A stretch of DNA of 64,000 nt from Actinocorallia sp039871655 (GCF_039871655.1 NZ_JBDPLZ010000002.1:744001-808000), one strand, 5' to 3'. Positions 32,520 to 44,589 are shown, counted from the stretch's first letter. The notes: generated from the letters alone by a model not told the origin. Made by a program: numbers and translations.

Positions 32520-33137
32520 ATGGCACTGCCTCTGTTCTTCGGTTTGAGCGCCGCGCACATCCTGGCGCAGGTCATCGGGATTCCCGCGGCGGAGTTCGTG
32601 ACGAAGGCCCTGCTGATGCCGGTGCTCGCGTGGTGGCTGCACCAGCGGGGCGGCCCCCGGCTCATGGTCGCGGGGCTGCTGCTGTCGACCGGGGGAGACA
32701 TAGCGCTGGAATTCGACGGGCTCTTCATCGCCGGGATGCTGTTCTTCGCGGCGGCCCACGTCTGTTACGTCACCTTCTTCATGCGCTCCCGCAAGGCGGA
32801 AGGACGTCTGCGCTGGACGATCCTCGGGGCGTACGCCGCCATGTGGGCGGTGGGCGTCGCCATTCTCTGGCCCGGGCTCGGCGCACTGCAGATTCCCGTG
32901 GCGGTGTACTCGCTCCTGCTGACGGCCACCGCCGCCACCGCGGCTTCGTACGGGGTGCGGACGGGCGTCGGGGGCGCATTGTTCCTGGTCTCGGACCTGC
33001 TCATCGGGCTTCGTCTCACGGACACGGAAGTCCCGATGCACGGAGTGCTCGTGATGGCGACGTATATAGCGGCGCAGTATCTGCTCGCCTCCGGGACTCT
33101 CCGGCGCGTCGAAAGACGGGCTCCCACACCCTCGTGA
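32520..33137 (+). CDS. Lysoplasmalogenase (YhhN/TMEM86 family)
   Basis: 205 residues, about seven membrane helices, matching the YhhN length. Family marks: KALLMPVLAWW, LLLSTGGDIALEFDGLFIAGMLFF with the conserved GD, AHVCYVTFF, and LFLVSDLLIGL. YhhN/TMEM86 enzymes hydrolyse the vinyl-ether bond of lysoplasmalogens. I favour ATG 32520 (GGGGAG 8 bp upstream) over the GTG at 32511 that overlaps the hydroxylase stop. Either way the two genes are coupled. Confidence 0.9.
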   Translation: MALPLFFGLSAAHILAQVIGIPAAEFVTKALLMPVLAWWLHQRGGPRLMVAGLLLSTGGDIALEFDGLFIAGMLFFAAAHVCYVTFFMRSRKAEGRLRWTILGAYAAMWAVGVAILWPGLGALQIPVAVYSLLLTATAATAASYGVRTGVGGALFLVSDLLIGLRLTDTEVPMHGVLVMATYIAAQYLLASGTLRRVERRAPTPS

Positions 33138-33223
33138 CCCGTTTTGTCAGACCCGTGTGTTCTCCTCGAAGTACCCGGTTGACCTGGGGTTCGAGTGGAT
33201 CTCGAACACGTCGATCGAACGTA

Positions 33224-33277
33224 TTGACGATTGATTGACGGTCGGGTTTACTGGGGGCATGTCGAACCGATGTTCGA
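33224..33277 (+). promoter_or_regulatory. SOS promoter with a perfect LexA box
   Basis: TTGACG (33224-33229) and TTTACT (33247-33252) are spaced 17 bp as a -35/-10 pair. Ten bases on, TCGAAC-CGAT-GTTCGA (33262-33277) is an exact actinobacterial LexA box (TCGAAC-N4-GTTCGA), and the symmetry extends to 10-bp arms (33258-33267 and 33272-33281). LexA bound there would block initiation. The next gene on the strand is the HEPN gene at 33466. Confidence 0.82.
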
Positions 33278-33465
33278 CATGGTGTGGGACTCGCGGCCCG
33301 CACTGGAGCACGGGCGAACCGGAGGCGGCGCACCGCCGGTTCGCACCGGTCCCGGGCAGGGGGAGGGGAAGCCCCTTGCCCGGGCCGGACGCTCTCAGAG
33401 CGCGGACGCGGGTGATCGTCCCAGGTGAGGCCGGTCGGCCGCGCCTGGCGAAAGGAGGCCACGCA

Positions 33466-33906
33466 ATGACCGTGCACCCCATGCCCCCCGGACGCCCGTC
33501 CCCTCGGACCGTTCCGGCCGCCCAGAACCTGCTCCGTGTGGCCCGCCAGCTGCTGGCGGACGCCGCGGAGGCCACCCACCCCAACCTCCGCTACGCCACC
33601 GCCCACCTGGCCGCGCTCCGCGCCGCCGCCGCGGTCCTGGCCGTCCGCGAGCCCGCCGCCCCGCCGCGCCGGGGCCGTCCCCGCAGCGCCTGGGTCCTCC
33701 TGGCCGCCGCCGAGCCCCTCCTGGCCGAGTGGGCGGCCTTCTTCGCCGCCGGCGCCGACAAGCGCGCCGCCGCCGAAGCCGGCTTCCCCGACGCCACCAC
33801 CCCCGCCGAGGCCGACGCGCTCCTGCACGACGCGGGCCAGTTCGTCACCCTGGTGGAGGACACCCTCGGCATCCCCACCCAGCAGTCGCTTCCCATGACC
33901 GGCTGA
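33466..33906 (+). CDS. SAV_6107-family HEPN domain protein, probably SOS-induced
   Basis: 146 residues, all-helical. LLRVARQLLADAAEATHPNL, YATAHLAALRAAAAVLA and AWVLLAAAEPLLAEWAAFFA fit the actinobacterial SAV_6107 HEPN family, which as I recall often neighbours Y-family DNA polymerase genes. The ribosome site AAAGGAGG is 7 bp before the ATG. The ~190-bp leader after the LexA box is GC-rich with possible hairpins (near 33320-33360) and has no clear gene of its own. No polymerase gene is present here. No RxxxxH RNase motif is evident, so nuclease activity is doubtful. Confidence 0.82.
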   Translation: MTVHPMPPGRPSPRTVPAAQNLLRVARQLLADAAEATHPNLRYATAHLAALRAAAAVLAVREPAAPPRRGRPRSAWVLLAAAEPLLAEWAAFFAAGADKRAAAEAGFPDATTPAEADALLHDAGQFVTLVEDTLGIPTQQSLPMTG

Positions 33907-34026
33907 CCCGGCCCCCTCGCCGACCGACCCGGCACGGCCCGGCCTTCCCCGCCGTGCGGCGGTCCCGGACGGTCGAGGCCGGTCGAGGCCACGAGGGCGA
34001 GCACACGCCCGGCCCCGCTCGGGGAG

Positions 34027-34635
34027 TCAGGCGCGGGGCGAGTCGATGACGGTGACGCGGCTGACGCCGGGGACGGTGCGGGCCAGTACCGAGACGACGC
34101 GGTCGGTCAGGGCGTCCGCGCTGCCGGTGAGCGTCACCACGCCGTTGCGCACCACGATGTCCCAGCCGGAGGCGCCGGGCACCAGTCCTTCGAGGGCGGC
34201 GGCCACATCGTCGCAGACGCGGTCGTCGCTGTGGGTGAGCACGCGCATCAGGTCGCGGCGGCTGACCATGCCCACCAGCCTCCCGCCGTCCAGCACCGGC
34301 ACGCTCTTGACGCGCTCGGCCATCATCCGCTCGGCGAGCGAGGCCACGTCGGTGTTCTCCCGGGCGCTGAGCACCTCGCTCGTCATCACCTCGCGCACCC
34401 GCGCGGGCGGCGCCTCGCCCGGCTCGGCGACCGGGCGGGTGAAGGCCCGCGGGTCGGCGGTGAACTCGCCGCGCAGCAGGTCGGCCTCGCTGACGATCCC
34501 GACCATCCGGCCGTCGGCGTCGACCACCGGGGCCGCGGTCAGATCGTGCTCGTACAGCACCCGGATCGCCTGCCGGATCGGCGCGGACTCCGGCACCGTC
34601 ACGACAGGTCCGGTCATCACCTCGGACACGAGCAT
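34027..34635 (-). CDS. CBS-pair plus BON domain protein
   Basis: 202 residues. Two CBS domains (~1-65: MTGPVVTVPES, LTAAPVVDADGRMVGIVSEA; ~80-140: SVPVLDGGRLVGMVSRRDL) are followed by a BON domain (~145-202: WDIVVRNGVVTLTGSADALT). CBS pairs bind adenosyl ligands; the actinobacterial CBS-BON proteins are often linked to dormancy or hypoxia responses (hrp1-like), partner unknown. ATG at 34635 has GGAGGA. Divergent from the MFS gene with 291 bp between, in which I see no clear regulatory site. Confidence 0.92.
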   Translation of the reverse strand: MLVSEVMTGPVVTVPESAPIRQAIRVLYEHDLTAAPVVDADGRMVGIVSEADLLRGEFTADPRAFTRPVAEPGEAPPARVREVMTSEVLSARENTDVASLAERMMAERVKSVPVLDGGRLVGMVSRRDLMRVLTHSDDRVCDDVAAALEGLVPGASGWDIVVRNGVVTLTGSADALTDRVVSVLARTVPGVSRVTVIDSPRA

Positions 34636-34926
34636 GGGAATCCTCCAGGACGCGGAACCGAGGACGCCACGGCGTCCTCCGGGGGGTCTCCGGATCCGGC
34701 GAGGCGCCGGGCCGCGGTCCTGTTCTGGTCCGACGGCCTCCGGAAGGTCGACCTCCACCTCATCGCGGGCGGCTCCGCGAGAGCAGAGCCGTTCTTCACC
34801 CAAGGAAAGGGGCTTAGGTCCTTCGCCGTGCCGATGCGGCTCAACGGCGGGCCGGACGGCCGGAGTCCCCGGCGGACGAGGCCGCTTCGCGGGAGGCGAG
34901 AGGGGGTATGGCAGTCTGATCCGGCT

Positions 34927-36339
34927 ATGGGGTCATTTGGGGCTGGGCGGGCGGTGGTGCCGCTGCTGGCGTTCCTGGGGGTGGTGGCCTACTCGCTGCC
35001 GATGGCGGTGATGTCGCCGGCGCTGCCCGACCTGCAGACGGAGATGGGGACCAGTGCGGCGGGGGCCGCCTGGAGCGTGACGGGGATGGTGCTGAGCGCC
35101 TCGGTGGCGACGCCGGTGGCGGGCAGGCTGGGAGACCTGCTGGGGGCGCGGCGGGTGCTCGTCTGGGTGCTCGGCGTCGGGATCGCGGGGCAGGTCGTGT
35201 CGGCGGTGGCGGCCACGCTGCCGGTGCTGCTGGCGGGGCGGGTGCTGGCGGGGGTGGGCAGCGGGGTGTTCCCGCTGGCCTACACGATCATCCGGAAGGC
35301 CTACCCGCCCGAGCGCACGTCCTCGGCCGTAGGGCTGATGTCGTCGATGCTCGGGCTGGGCGGGGTGCTGTCGTGGGTGATCGCGGGGCCGGTGATCGAC
35401 CACCTGGGGTGGCGGTGGCTGATCTGGGTGCCCGCGGTGATCCTGCTGCCTGGAACGTTCCTCGCCCGGCGGGCGCTGCCCCCGGTCGCGGGCGAGCCGG
35501 GACGGCGGGTCGACTGGTGGGGGGCGGCGCTCTTCGGGGGGTGGCTCACCGCCGGGCTCACCGCGCTCACCCAGGGCTCGGTGTGGGGCTGGACGTCGGG
35601 GCCGGTGCTGGGACTGCTGGCGGGCGCCGCGGTGGGGGCGGCCGCCTGGGCGCTGATCGAGGCGAAGGTGCCCGACCCGCTGCTGGACCTGCGGCTGATG
35701 CGGCTGCGCGGAGTGTGGACCGCCAACCTCGGGTCGCTGCTGGCGGGATACTGCCTGATGGCGGCGGGCCTGCTCTTCCCGCTGCTGATCCAGCTCCCCG
35801 AACGCGACGGGTTCGGGTTCGGGGGGACCGCGACGGACACCGCGGTCGTCGCGCTGCCCGCGAGCGTCGCGATGACGTTCATGGGGCTGGTGAACGGAAG
35901 GCTCGACCGGCGGTTCGGGGGGCGGGCCGTCCTGGCCGCGGGCGCGCTGCTCACCGCGGCGGGGTACGGGACCCTGATCTTCTGGCACACCGAGCTGTGG
36001 CAGCTCATGGTCACCAACGTGCTGCGGGGCGCCGGGCTGGGGATGGCGTACGCGGCGGTGGCGACGCTCGTCGTGACGGCCGTCCCGGTCTCGCAGACGG
36101 GGGTGGCGAGCGGGGTCAACACCCTGCTGCGGACGGTCGGGGCGGGTCTGGGCACCCAGCTGACGGCGATCCTGGTGGCCGCCTACTCGCTGACCCGGAC
36201 GGGGTTCGTCCTGGCCTTCACCGTCTGCACGGTCCTGGCCCTGGGCGTCCTGGCCGTGGCGCTGCTGGTGCCGCGCCGCCCGGAGCCCGCGGGCCCGGCG
36301 GCGGACCCGGCCGACGAGGGGCCCGTCACCGCCCTGTGA
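34927..36339 (+). CDS. MFS transporter (DHA2-like, 14-helix)
   Basis: 470 residues with about 14 hydrophobic helices. The loop-2 signature appears as GRLGDLLGARRVLVWVLG, and motif C-like GLGGVLSWVIAGPVIDHLGW in helix 5 marks an antiporter-type exporter. A proton-driven drug or metabolite exporter is the family role; the substrate is unknown. It is monocistronic: a hairpin follows 18 bp after the stop. No regulator gene is adjacent except the global regulator bldD, which is convergent. Confidence 0.9.
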   Translation: MGSFGAGRAVVPLLAFLGVVAYSLPMAVMSPALPDLQTEMGTSAAGAAWSVTGMVLSASVATPVAGRLGDLLGARRVLVWVLGVGIAGQVVSAVAATLPVLLAGRVLAGVGSGVFPLAYTIIRKAYPPERTSSAVGLMSSMLGLGGVLSWVIAGPVIDHLGWRWLIWVPAVILLPGTFLARRALPPVAGEPGRRVDWWGAALFGGWLTAGLTALTQGSVWGWTSGPVLGLLAGAAVGAAAWALIEAKVPDPLLDLRLMRLRGVWTANLGSLLAGYCLMAAGLLFPLLIQLPERDGFGFGGTATDTAVVALPASVAMTFMGLVNGRLDRRFGGRAVLAAGALLTAAGYGTLIFWHTELWQLMVTNVLRGAGLGMAYAAVATLVVTAVPVSQTGVASGVNTLLRTVGAGLGTQLTAILVAAYSLTRTGFVLAFTVCTVLALGVLAVALLVPRRPEPAGPAADPADEGPVTAL

Positions 36340-36357
36340 GGGCGGAGGAAGACCGAA

Positions 36358-36383
36358 GGCCCGGTCCTGACGAGGACCGGGCC
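36358..36383. terminator. Bidirectional terminator between MFS gene and bldD
   Basis: GGCCCGGTCCT (36358-36368) and AGGACCGGGCC (36373-36383) form a perfect 11-bp stem with a GACG tetraloop between two convergent genes. Confidence 0.85.
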
Positions 36384-36413
36384 GCAAGCCTGGGCGTCAA
36401 TCCCGGGAGGGGA

Positions 36414-36908
36414 TCAGAAACTCTCGACGGCGCGCCGCGCCTCAGGGTCGAGCACGCCCCAGTTGATCAGCTCCTCGGTCAGCTCGGTCGGGGACTTGTC
36501 GTAGATCACGGCCAGCGACCGGAGGTCCTCCTGGCGGATCGACAGGACCTTCCCGTTGTAGTCGCCTCGCTGGGACTGGATCGTCGCGGCGTAGCGGGCG
36601 AGGGGGCCGGCCTTGTCCTTCGGAAGCTGGGCGAGCCGCTCCAGGTCGATGACGAGCTTCGGCGTCGGGCCCAGGGGGCTCGGCGCGGCGCCGCCGGGGA
36701 GCAACTCGTTGACGGGCACGCCGTAGAACTCGGCGAGCTCGTTCAGCTTCTGAACGGTGACGGCGCGGTCGCCCCGCTCGTACGAACCAACGACGACGGC
36801 CTTCCAGCGGCCACGGGACTTCTCCTCCACACCGTGTAGGGACAGCCCCTGCTGGGTACGGATGGCGCGAAGCCTCGCGCCCAGAGCCTTTGCGTATTCA
36901 GACGGCAT
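36414..36908 (-). CDS. bldD: Developmental master regulator BldD
   Basis: 164 residues, close in sequence and length to Streptomyces BldD. The XRE DNA-binding domain (LRAIRTQQGLSLHGVEEKS, WKAVVVGSYERGDRAVTVQ) is nearly identical. The C-terminal domain keeps the cyclic-di-GMP signature RGD-x8-RQED with Arg114, Asp116, Arg125 and Asp128 at the same numbers as in Streptomyces. BldD with tetrameric c-di-GMP represses sporulation genes during vegetative growth. ATG at 36908 follows GGGGGCC. Divergent from pyrR, as in Streptomyces chromosomes. Confidence 0.96.
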   Translation of the reverse strand: MPSEYAKALGARLRAIRTQQGLSLHGVEEKSRGRWKAVVVGSYERGDRAVTVQKLNELAEFYGVPVNELLPGGAAPSPLGPTPKLVIDLERLAQLPKDKAGPLARYAATIQSQRGDYNGKVLSIRQEDLRSLAVIYDKSPTELTEELINWGVLDPEARRAVESF

Positions 36909-37234
36909 CTTTGCGGCCCCCAGGCTCACTTGTAGTCGGACGTTGTCACAGGGCGGTCCGGGGTCCCAACGAGATCGGGTGACCACCCTGAGTATGGTTA
37001 CGGACAGTGACGGTAAAACGGAGACGGCCAAAGGTCAAGCTGTTCGGAAAAATCAGGTCGAACCTGTCACCCTCGGTCGACCCCTTCCCGGGCGGGCGAG
37101 CCCGCCCGCAGGGCCCTCTCCGGGGCTCCCGGAAGCCGGGTGTGACCCCTCTCACCTGCTCTTATGAAGCCTACGGGCCCCGGATGACCGGCGGGACGAG
37201 GCTGATACCGTAAAGGTGACATCACATCCTTTAA

Positions 37235-37262
37235 GGACCGTCCCGTGAGGCGGGGAAGGAGG
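37235..37262 (+). promoter_or_regulatory. PyrR-binding leader hairpin at the pyr ribosome site
   Basis: In the mRNA leader, GGACCGTCCCGTGAGGCGGG (37235-37254) resembles the PyrR-binding loop consensus (GUCCxGxGAGG) closed by CCG/CGG pairs. It runs directly into the pyrR Shine-Dalgarno AAGGAGG (37256-37262). Actinobacterial PyrR represses translation this way; no attenuator terminator is seen. Excess UMP should promote binding. Confidence 0.7.
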
Positions 37263-37268
37263 TTGACG

Positions 37269-37847
37269 GTGGTGAGCGCTGCCCGAAATCACGAAGAACC
37301 CCAGTACAAGGCGGTTCTGGAGGCCCCGGAGATCCGCCGGGCCCTCACTCGGATCGCGCACGAGATCCTCGAACGCACCAAGGGCGGCTCCGACGTCGTC
37401 CTGCTGGGAATCCAGACGCGGGGAGTGAACCTCGCCGGGATGCTGGCCAGGCGCCTCGAGGAAGTCGAAGGCCTGAAAATACCCCGCGGATCGCTCGATG
37501 TGACGATGTACCGTGACGATCTGCGCATGAAGCCCGCCCGCGCGATCGGCAGGACCGAGCTTCCCGCGGACGGCATCGACGACAAGGTCGTGGTGCTCGT
37601 CGACGACGTGCTCTTCTCCGGCCGCACCATCCGGGCCGCGCTCGACGCCCTCAACGACCTGGGCCGGCCCCGCGCCGTCCAGCTCGCGGTCCTGGTCGAC
37701 CGGGGCCACCGCGAGCTGCCGATCCGCGCCGACTACGTCGGCAAGAACCTCCCCACCTCGCTGAAGGAGACCGTCCGGGTCCTGCTCGGCGACGTGGACG
37801 GACGTGACGCGGTCCTGCTGGGGCCGAAGGGGGACAACGGTAAGTGA
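37269..37847 (+). CDS. pyrR: Pyrimidine operon regulator / uracil phosphoribosyltransferase
   Basis: 192 residues from GTG (a second GTG at 37272 is equally possible), 6 bp after AAGGAGG. The PRPP-binding loop VVVLVDDVLFSGRTIRAALD is characteristic, and LDVTMYRDDL is the PyrR RNA-binding region. It binds the pyr mRNA leader in response to UMP. Stop overlaps the pyrB GTG by four bases. First gene of the eight-gene pyrimidine operon. Confidence 0.95.
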   Translation: MVSAARNHEEPQYKAVLEAPEIRRALTRIAHEILERTKGGSDVVLLGIQTRGVNLAGMLARRLEEVEGLKIPRGSLDVTMYRDDLRMKPARAIGRTELPADGIDDKVVVLVDDVLFSGRTIRAALDALNDLGRPRAVQLAVLVDRGHRELPIRADYVGKNLPTSLKETVRVLLGDVDGRDAVLLGPKGDNGK

Positions 37848-38779
37848 AGCGCCATCTGATCTCCGCGGCCGACCTGTCCAGGGACGACGCGCTCCTGGTC
37901 CTCGACACCGCCGAGGAACTGGCCCGGATCTCCAGCCGCTCGGTCAAGAAACTCCCCACCCTGCGCGGACGGACGGTGGTGAACCTCTTCTTCGAGGACT
38001 CCACCCGCACCCGGATCTCGTTCGAGGCCGCCGCCAAGCGCCTGTCCGCGGACGTCATCAACTTCTCCGCCAAGGGCTCCAGCGTCTCCAAGGGCGAGTC
38101 CCTGAAGGACACCGCCCTCACCCTGGAGGCGATGGGCGCCGACGGCGTCGTCATCCGGCACGGCGCGTCCGGCGCGCCCTACCGGCTGGCCGACTGGGTC
38201 AACGGCAACGTGGTCAACGCCGGGGACGGCACCCACGAGCACCCCACCCAGGCCCTGCTGGACGCCTTCACCATGCGCCGCCACCTGGGAGACCTGGCCG
38301 GACGCAAGATCACCATCGTGGGCGACGTGCTGCACAGCCGAGTGGCGCGTTCCAACGTGCTGCTGCTGTCCACGCTGGGCGCCGAGGTCACCCTGGTGGC
38401 CCCGCCGACCCTGCTGCCGGTCTCGGTGGACACCTGGCCCTGCCACGTCTCCTACGACCTGGACGCCGCGCTGCCCAAGAGCGACGCCGTCATGATGCTG
38501 CGGGTCCAGCGCGAGCGCATGAACGCCGCCTACTTCCCCACGGTCCGGGAGTACAGCCGCCGCTACGGCCTTTCGGCCGACCGGTACGCGCACCTTCCCG
38601 ACCACGCCATCGTCATGCACCCCGGCCCGATGAACCGGGGTGTGGAGATCGCCGCCGAGGTCGCCGACTCCACCCGGTCCACCATCGTCGAGCAGGTCGG
38701 CAACGGCGTCAGCGTGCGCATGGCCGTCCTGTACCTGCTGCTGGGCGGATCAGAGCCCGCGATCGGGGCCGGCGAGTGA
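37844..38779 (+). CDS. pyrB: Aspartate carbamoyltransferase catalytic subunit
   Basis: 311 residues, GTG start overlapping the pyrR stop. Carbamoyl-phosphate motif STRTRISFE and the KGSSVSKGESL loop, HPTQALLDAFT and HPGPMNRGVEI are all conserved. It forms N-carbamoyl-aspartate. No pyrI regulatory subunit is present, as usual for this phylum. The stop touches an in-frame GTG for pyrC, but a better pyrC start lies 30 bp on. Confidence 0.97.
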   Translation: MKRHLISAADLSRDDALLVLDTAEELARISSRSVKKLPTLRGRTVVNLFFEDSTRTRISFEAAAKRLSADVINFSAKGSSVSKGESLKDTALTLEAMGADGVVIRHGASGAPYRLADWVNGNVVNAGDGTHEHPTQALLDAFTMRRHLGDLAGRKITIVGDVLHSRVARSNVLLLSTLGAEVTLVAPPTLLPVSVDTWPCHVSYDLDAALPKSDAVMMLRVQRERMNAAYFPTVREYSRRYGLSADRYAHLPDHAIVMHPGPMNRGVEIAAEVADSTRSTIVEQVGNGVSVRMAVLYLLLGGSEPAIGAGE

Positions 38780-38805
38780 GCAGCGAACGACAAGCAGAGG
38801 ACGCA

Positions 38806-40110
38806 GTGAGCACCTTTCTCATCAAGAACGCCCGGATCCTGGGCGGCGAGCCCCGCGACATCCTGATCGCCGACGGCCGGATCGCCGAGGTCGGCACCGG
38901 GCTGGAGGCCGACGGCGCGCAGGTCGTGGACGCCACCGGCCTGATCGCCCTGCCCGGCCTGGTCGACCTGCACACGCACCTGCGCGAGCCGGGCCGCGAG
39001 GACAACGAGACGGTCCTCACCGGCACCCGGGCCGCCGCGAAGGGCGGGTTCACCGCGGTCCACGCCATGGCCAACACCAACCCCGTCGCCGACACCGCGG
39101 GCGTCGTCGAGCAGGTCTGGCGGCTGGGCCGCGAGCACGGCTACTGCGACGTGCACCCGGTCGGCGCGGTCACCGAGGGCATCGCCGGCAAGAAGCTCGC
39201 CGAGCTCGGCGCGATGGCGGACTCCGCGGCGAACGTGCGGGTCTTCTCCGACGACGGCCACTGCGTCTCCGACGCGGTGATCATGCGCCGGGCCCTGGAG
39301 TACGTGAAGGCCTTCGACGGCGTCATCGCCCAGCACGCCCAGGAGCCCCGGCTGACCGAGGGCGCCCAGATGAACGAGGGCGAGGTCTCCGACCGGCTCG
39401 GCCTGCAGGGCTGGCCCGCCGTCGCCGAGGAGGCGATCATCGCCCGCGACTGCCTGCTCGCCGGGCACGTGGGCTCCCGCCTGCACATCTGCCACGTCTC
39501 GACGGCCGGCTCCGTCGAGCTGATCCGCTGGGCGAAGGGCAAGGGCTGGAACATCACCGCCGAGGTGACCCCGCACCACCTCTTCCTCACCGACGCCTGC
39601 TGCGAGAGCTCCCCGTCCGGACGCTCCTACGACCCGATCTACAAGGTGAACCCGCCGCTGCGCACCCAGGCCGACGTGGACGCCGTCCGCGCGGGCCTGG
39701 CCGACGGCACCATCGACTGCGTCGCCACCGACCACGCCCCCCACGCCGTGGAGGACAAGGAGACCGAGTGGGCCGACGCCGCGATGGGAATGATCGGTCT
39801 TGAGACGGCGTTGCCCGTGGTCCAGGCCGCCATGGTCGACACCGGGCTACTGGACTGGACGCAGGTCGCCGACCGCATGTCGGCCAGGCCCGCGGAGATC
39901 GGAAGGCTCGAGGGCCAAGGCCGTCCGCTGGAAGCGGGCTCCCCGGCCAACATCACCCTCTACGACCCCGAGTACCGGGCGCAGGTCGACGCGTCGTCCT
40001 TCGCCTCCAAGAGCCGGAACACCCCTTACACCGGCCTAGAACTGCCCGGACGGGTGGTCGCCACGTTCCTGCGGGGCCGCCCCACCGTGCTGGAAGGAAA
40101 GCTCGTATGA
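38806..40110 (+). CDS. pyrC: Dihydroorotase
   Basis: 434 residues (type I dihydroorotase). Zinc ligands in DLHTHLREPG, the HVSTAGSVELI and AEVTPHHLF segments, and Asp in CVATDHAPH are intact. It cyclises carbamoyl-aspartate to dihydroorotate. GTG at 38806 has AGAGGA 5 bp upstream; the GTG at 38776 overlapping the pyrB stop would add ten residues. Stop overlaps carA as ATGA. Confidence 0.96.
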   Translation: MSTFLIKNARILGGEPRDILIADGRIAEVGTGLEADGAQVVDATGLIALPGLVDLHTHLREPGREDNETVLTGTRAAAKGGFTAVHAMANTNPVADTAGVVEQVWRLGREHGYCDVHPVGAVTEGIAGKKLAELGAMADSAANVRVFSDDGHCVSDAVIMRRALEYVKAFDGVIAQHAQEPRLTEGAQMNEGEVSDRLGLQGWPAVAEEAIIARDCLLAGHVGSRLHICHVSTAGSVELIRWAKGKGWNITAEVTPHHLFLTDACCESSPSGRSYDPIYKVNPPLRTQADVDAVRAGLADGTIDCVATDHAPHAVEDKETEWADAAMGMIGLETALPVVQAAMVDTGLLDWTQVADRMSARPAEIGRLEGQGRPLEAGSPANITLYDPEYRAQVDASSFASKSRNTPYTGLELPGRVVATFLRGRPTVLEGKLV

Positions 40111-41236
40111 CCCAGGCCATGCTCGTCCTGGAGGACGGCCGTGTGTTCCACGGCGAATCCTTCGGAGCGGAGGGCGAAACCTTCGGGGAGGTCGTCTTCA
40201 ACACCGGCATGACCGGCTATCAGGAGACGCTCACCGACCCGTCCTACCACCGGCAGATCGTCGCGATGACCGCCCCGCACATCGGCAACACCGGGGTCAA
40301 CGACCTCGACCCCGAGTCGCGGCGCATCCAGGTCGCCGGTTACGTGGTGCGCCAGCCCGCCCGGGTGGCCTCCAACTGGCGCGCCCAGCGCTCCCTCGAC
40401 CAGGAGCTGAAGAACCACGGCGTGGTCGGCATCGCGATGCCCGGCACCCGCGCCCTCACCCGCCACCTGCGCGACCGGGGCGCGATGCGCGCCGGCATCT
40501 CCTCGGTGGAGACCGACCCGCGCGCCCTGCTGGCCCGGGTGCTGGTCAGCCCCGGCATGGCCGGCTCGGACCTGGCCGCCGAGGTGGCGACCAAGGAGCC
40601 GTACACCGTCCCGGCCCGCGGCGAGACCCTGTTCCGGGTCGCGGCCGTCGACCTGGGCATCAAGGCCATGACGCCCTACCGGCTGTCCGAGCGCGGCTGC
40701 GAGGTGACGGTCCTTCCCGCCACCGTGACCGCGGAGCAGATCCTGGCCCTGAACCCCGACGGGGTGTTCTTCTCCAACGGCCCCGGCGACCCGGCCACGG
40801 CCGACGGCCCGGTGACCGCGCTGCGCGGCGTCCTGGCCGCGGGCAAGCCGTTCTTCGGCATCTGCTTCGGCAACCAGATCTTCGGCCGGGCCCTGGGCCT
40901 GGGCACCTACAAGCTGAGGTTCGGCCACCGCGGCGTGAACCAGCCGGTGCAGGACCGCCACACCGGGCGGGTCGAGATCTCCGCGCACAACCACGGGTTC
41001 GCCGTGGACGCCCCGCTGGACGGCCCGTTCGAGACGCCGTTCGGCCGGGCCGAGGTCTCGCACGTCAACCTCAACGACGGCTGCGTCGAGGGCCTGCGGC
41101 TGCTGGACCGCCCGGCCTTCTCCGTCCAGTACCACCCCGAGGCCGCGGCCGGACCGCACGACTCCACCGGGTTGTTCGACCGGTTCTGCGCCCTCATGCA
41201 GCAGCAGCGTTCCAACGAGTCCGGGGAAGGTGCCTG

Positions 41237-41237
<1 letters not shown>
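40107..41237 (+). CDS. carA: Carbamoyl-phosphate synthase small subunit
   Basis: 376 residues. The glutamine amidotransferase half carries the nucleophile Cys in FFGICFGNQIFGRALG, with VFFSNGPGDP before it and the His-Glu pair in QYHPEAAAGPHDS. The N-terminal half has FGEVVFNTGMTGYQETLTDP. It supplies ammonia from glutamine to CarB. Overlaps pyrC by ATGA and carB by the last base of its stop. Confidence 0.97.
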
Positions 41238-44545
<3,308 letters not shown>

Positions 44546-44589
44546 GAAGAACGACAGAGAGGTAGGCCGCCATCTCCGCCGAGGGACCA

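Noticed and set aside
33189..33207. GTTCGA-N7-TCGAAC as a second LexA box upstream of the HEPN gene
   Set aside because: Half-sites are in the reverse order and the spacing is 7, not the TCGAAC-N4-GTTCGA arrangement; it also lies upstream of the -35.
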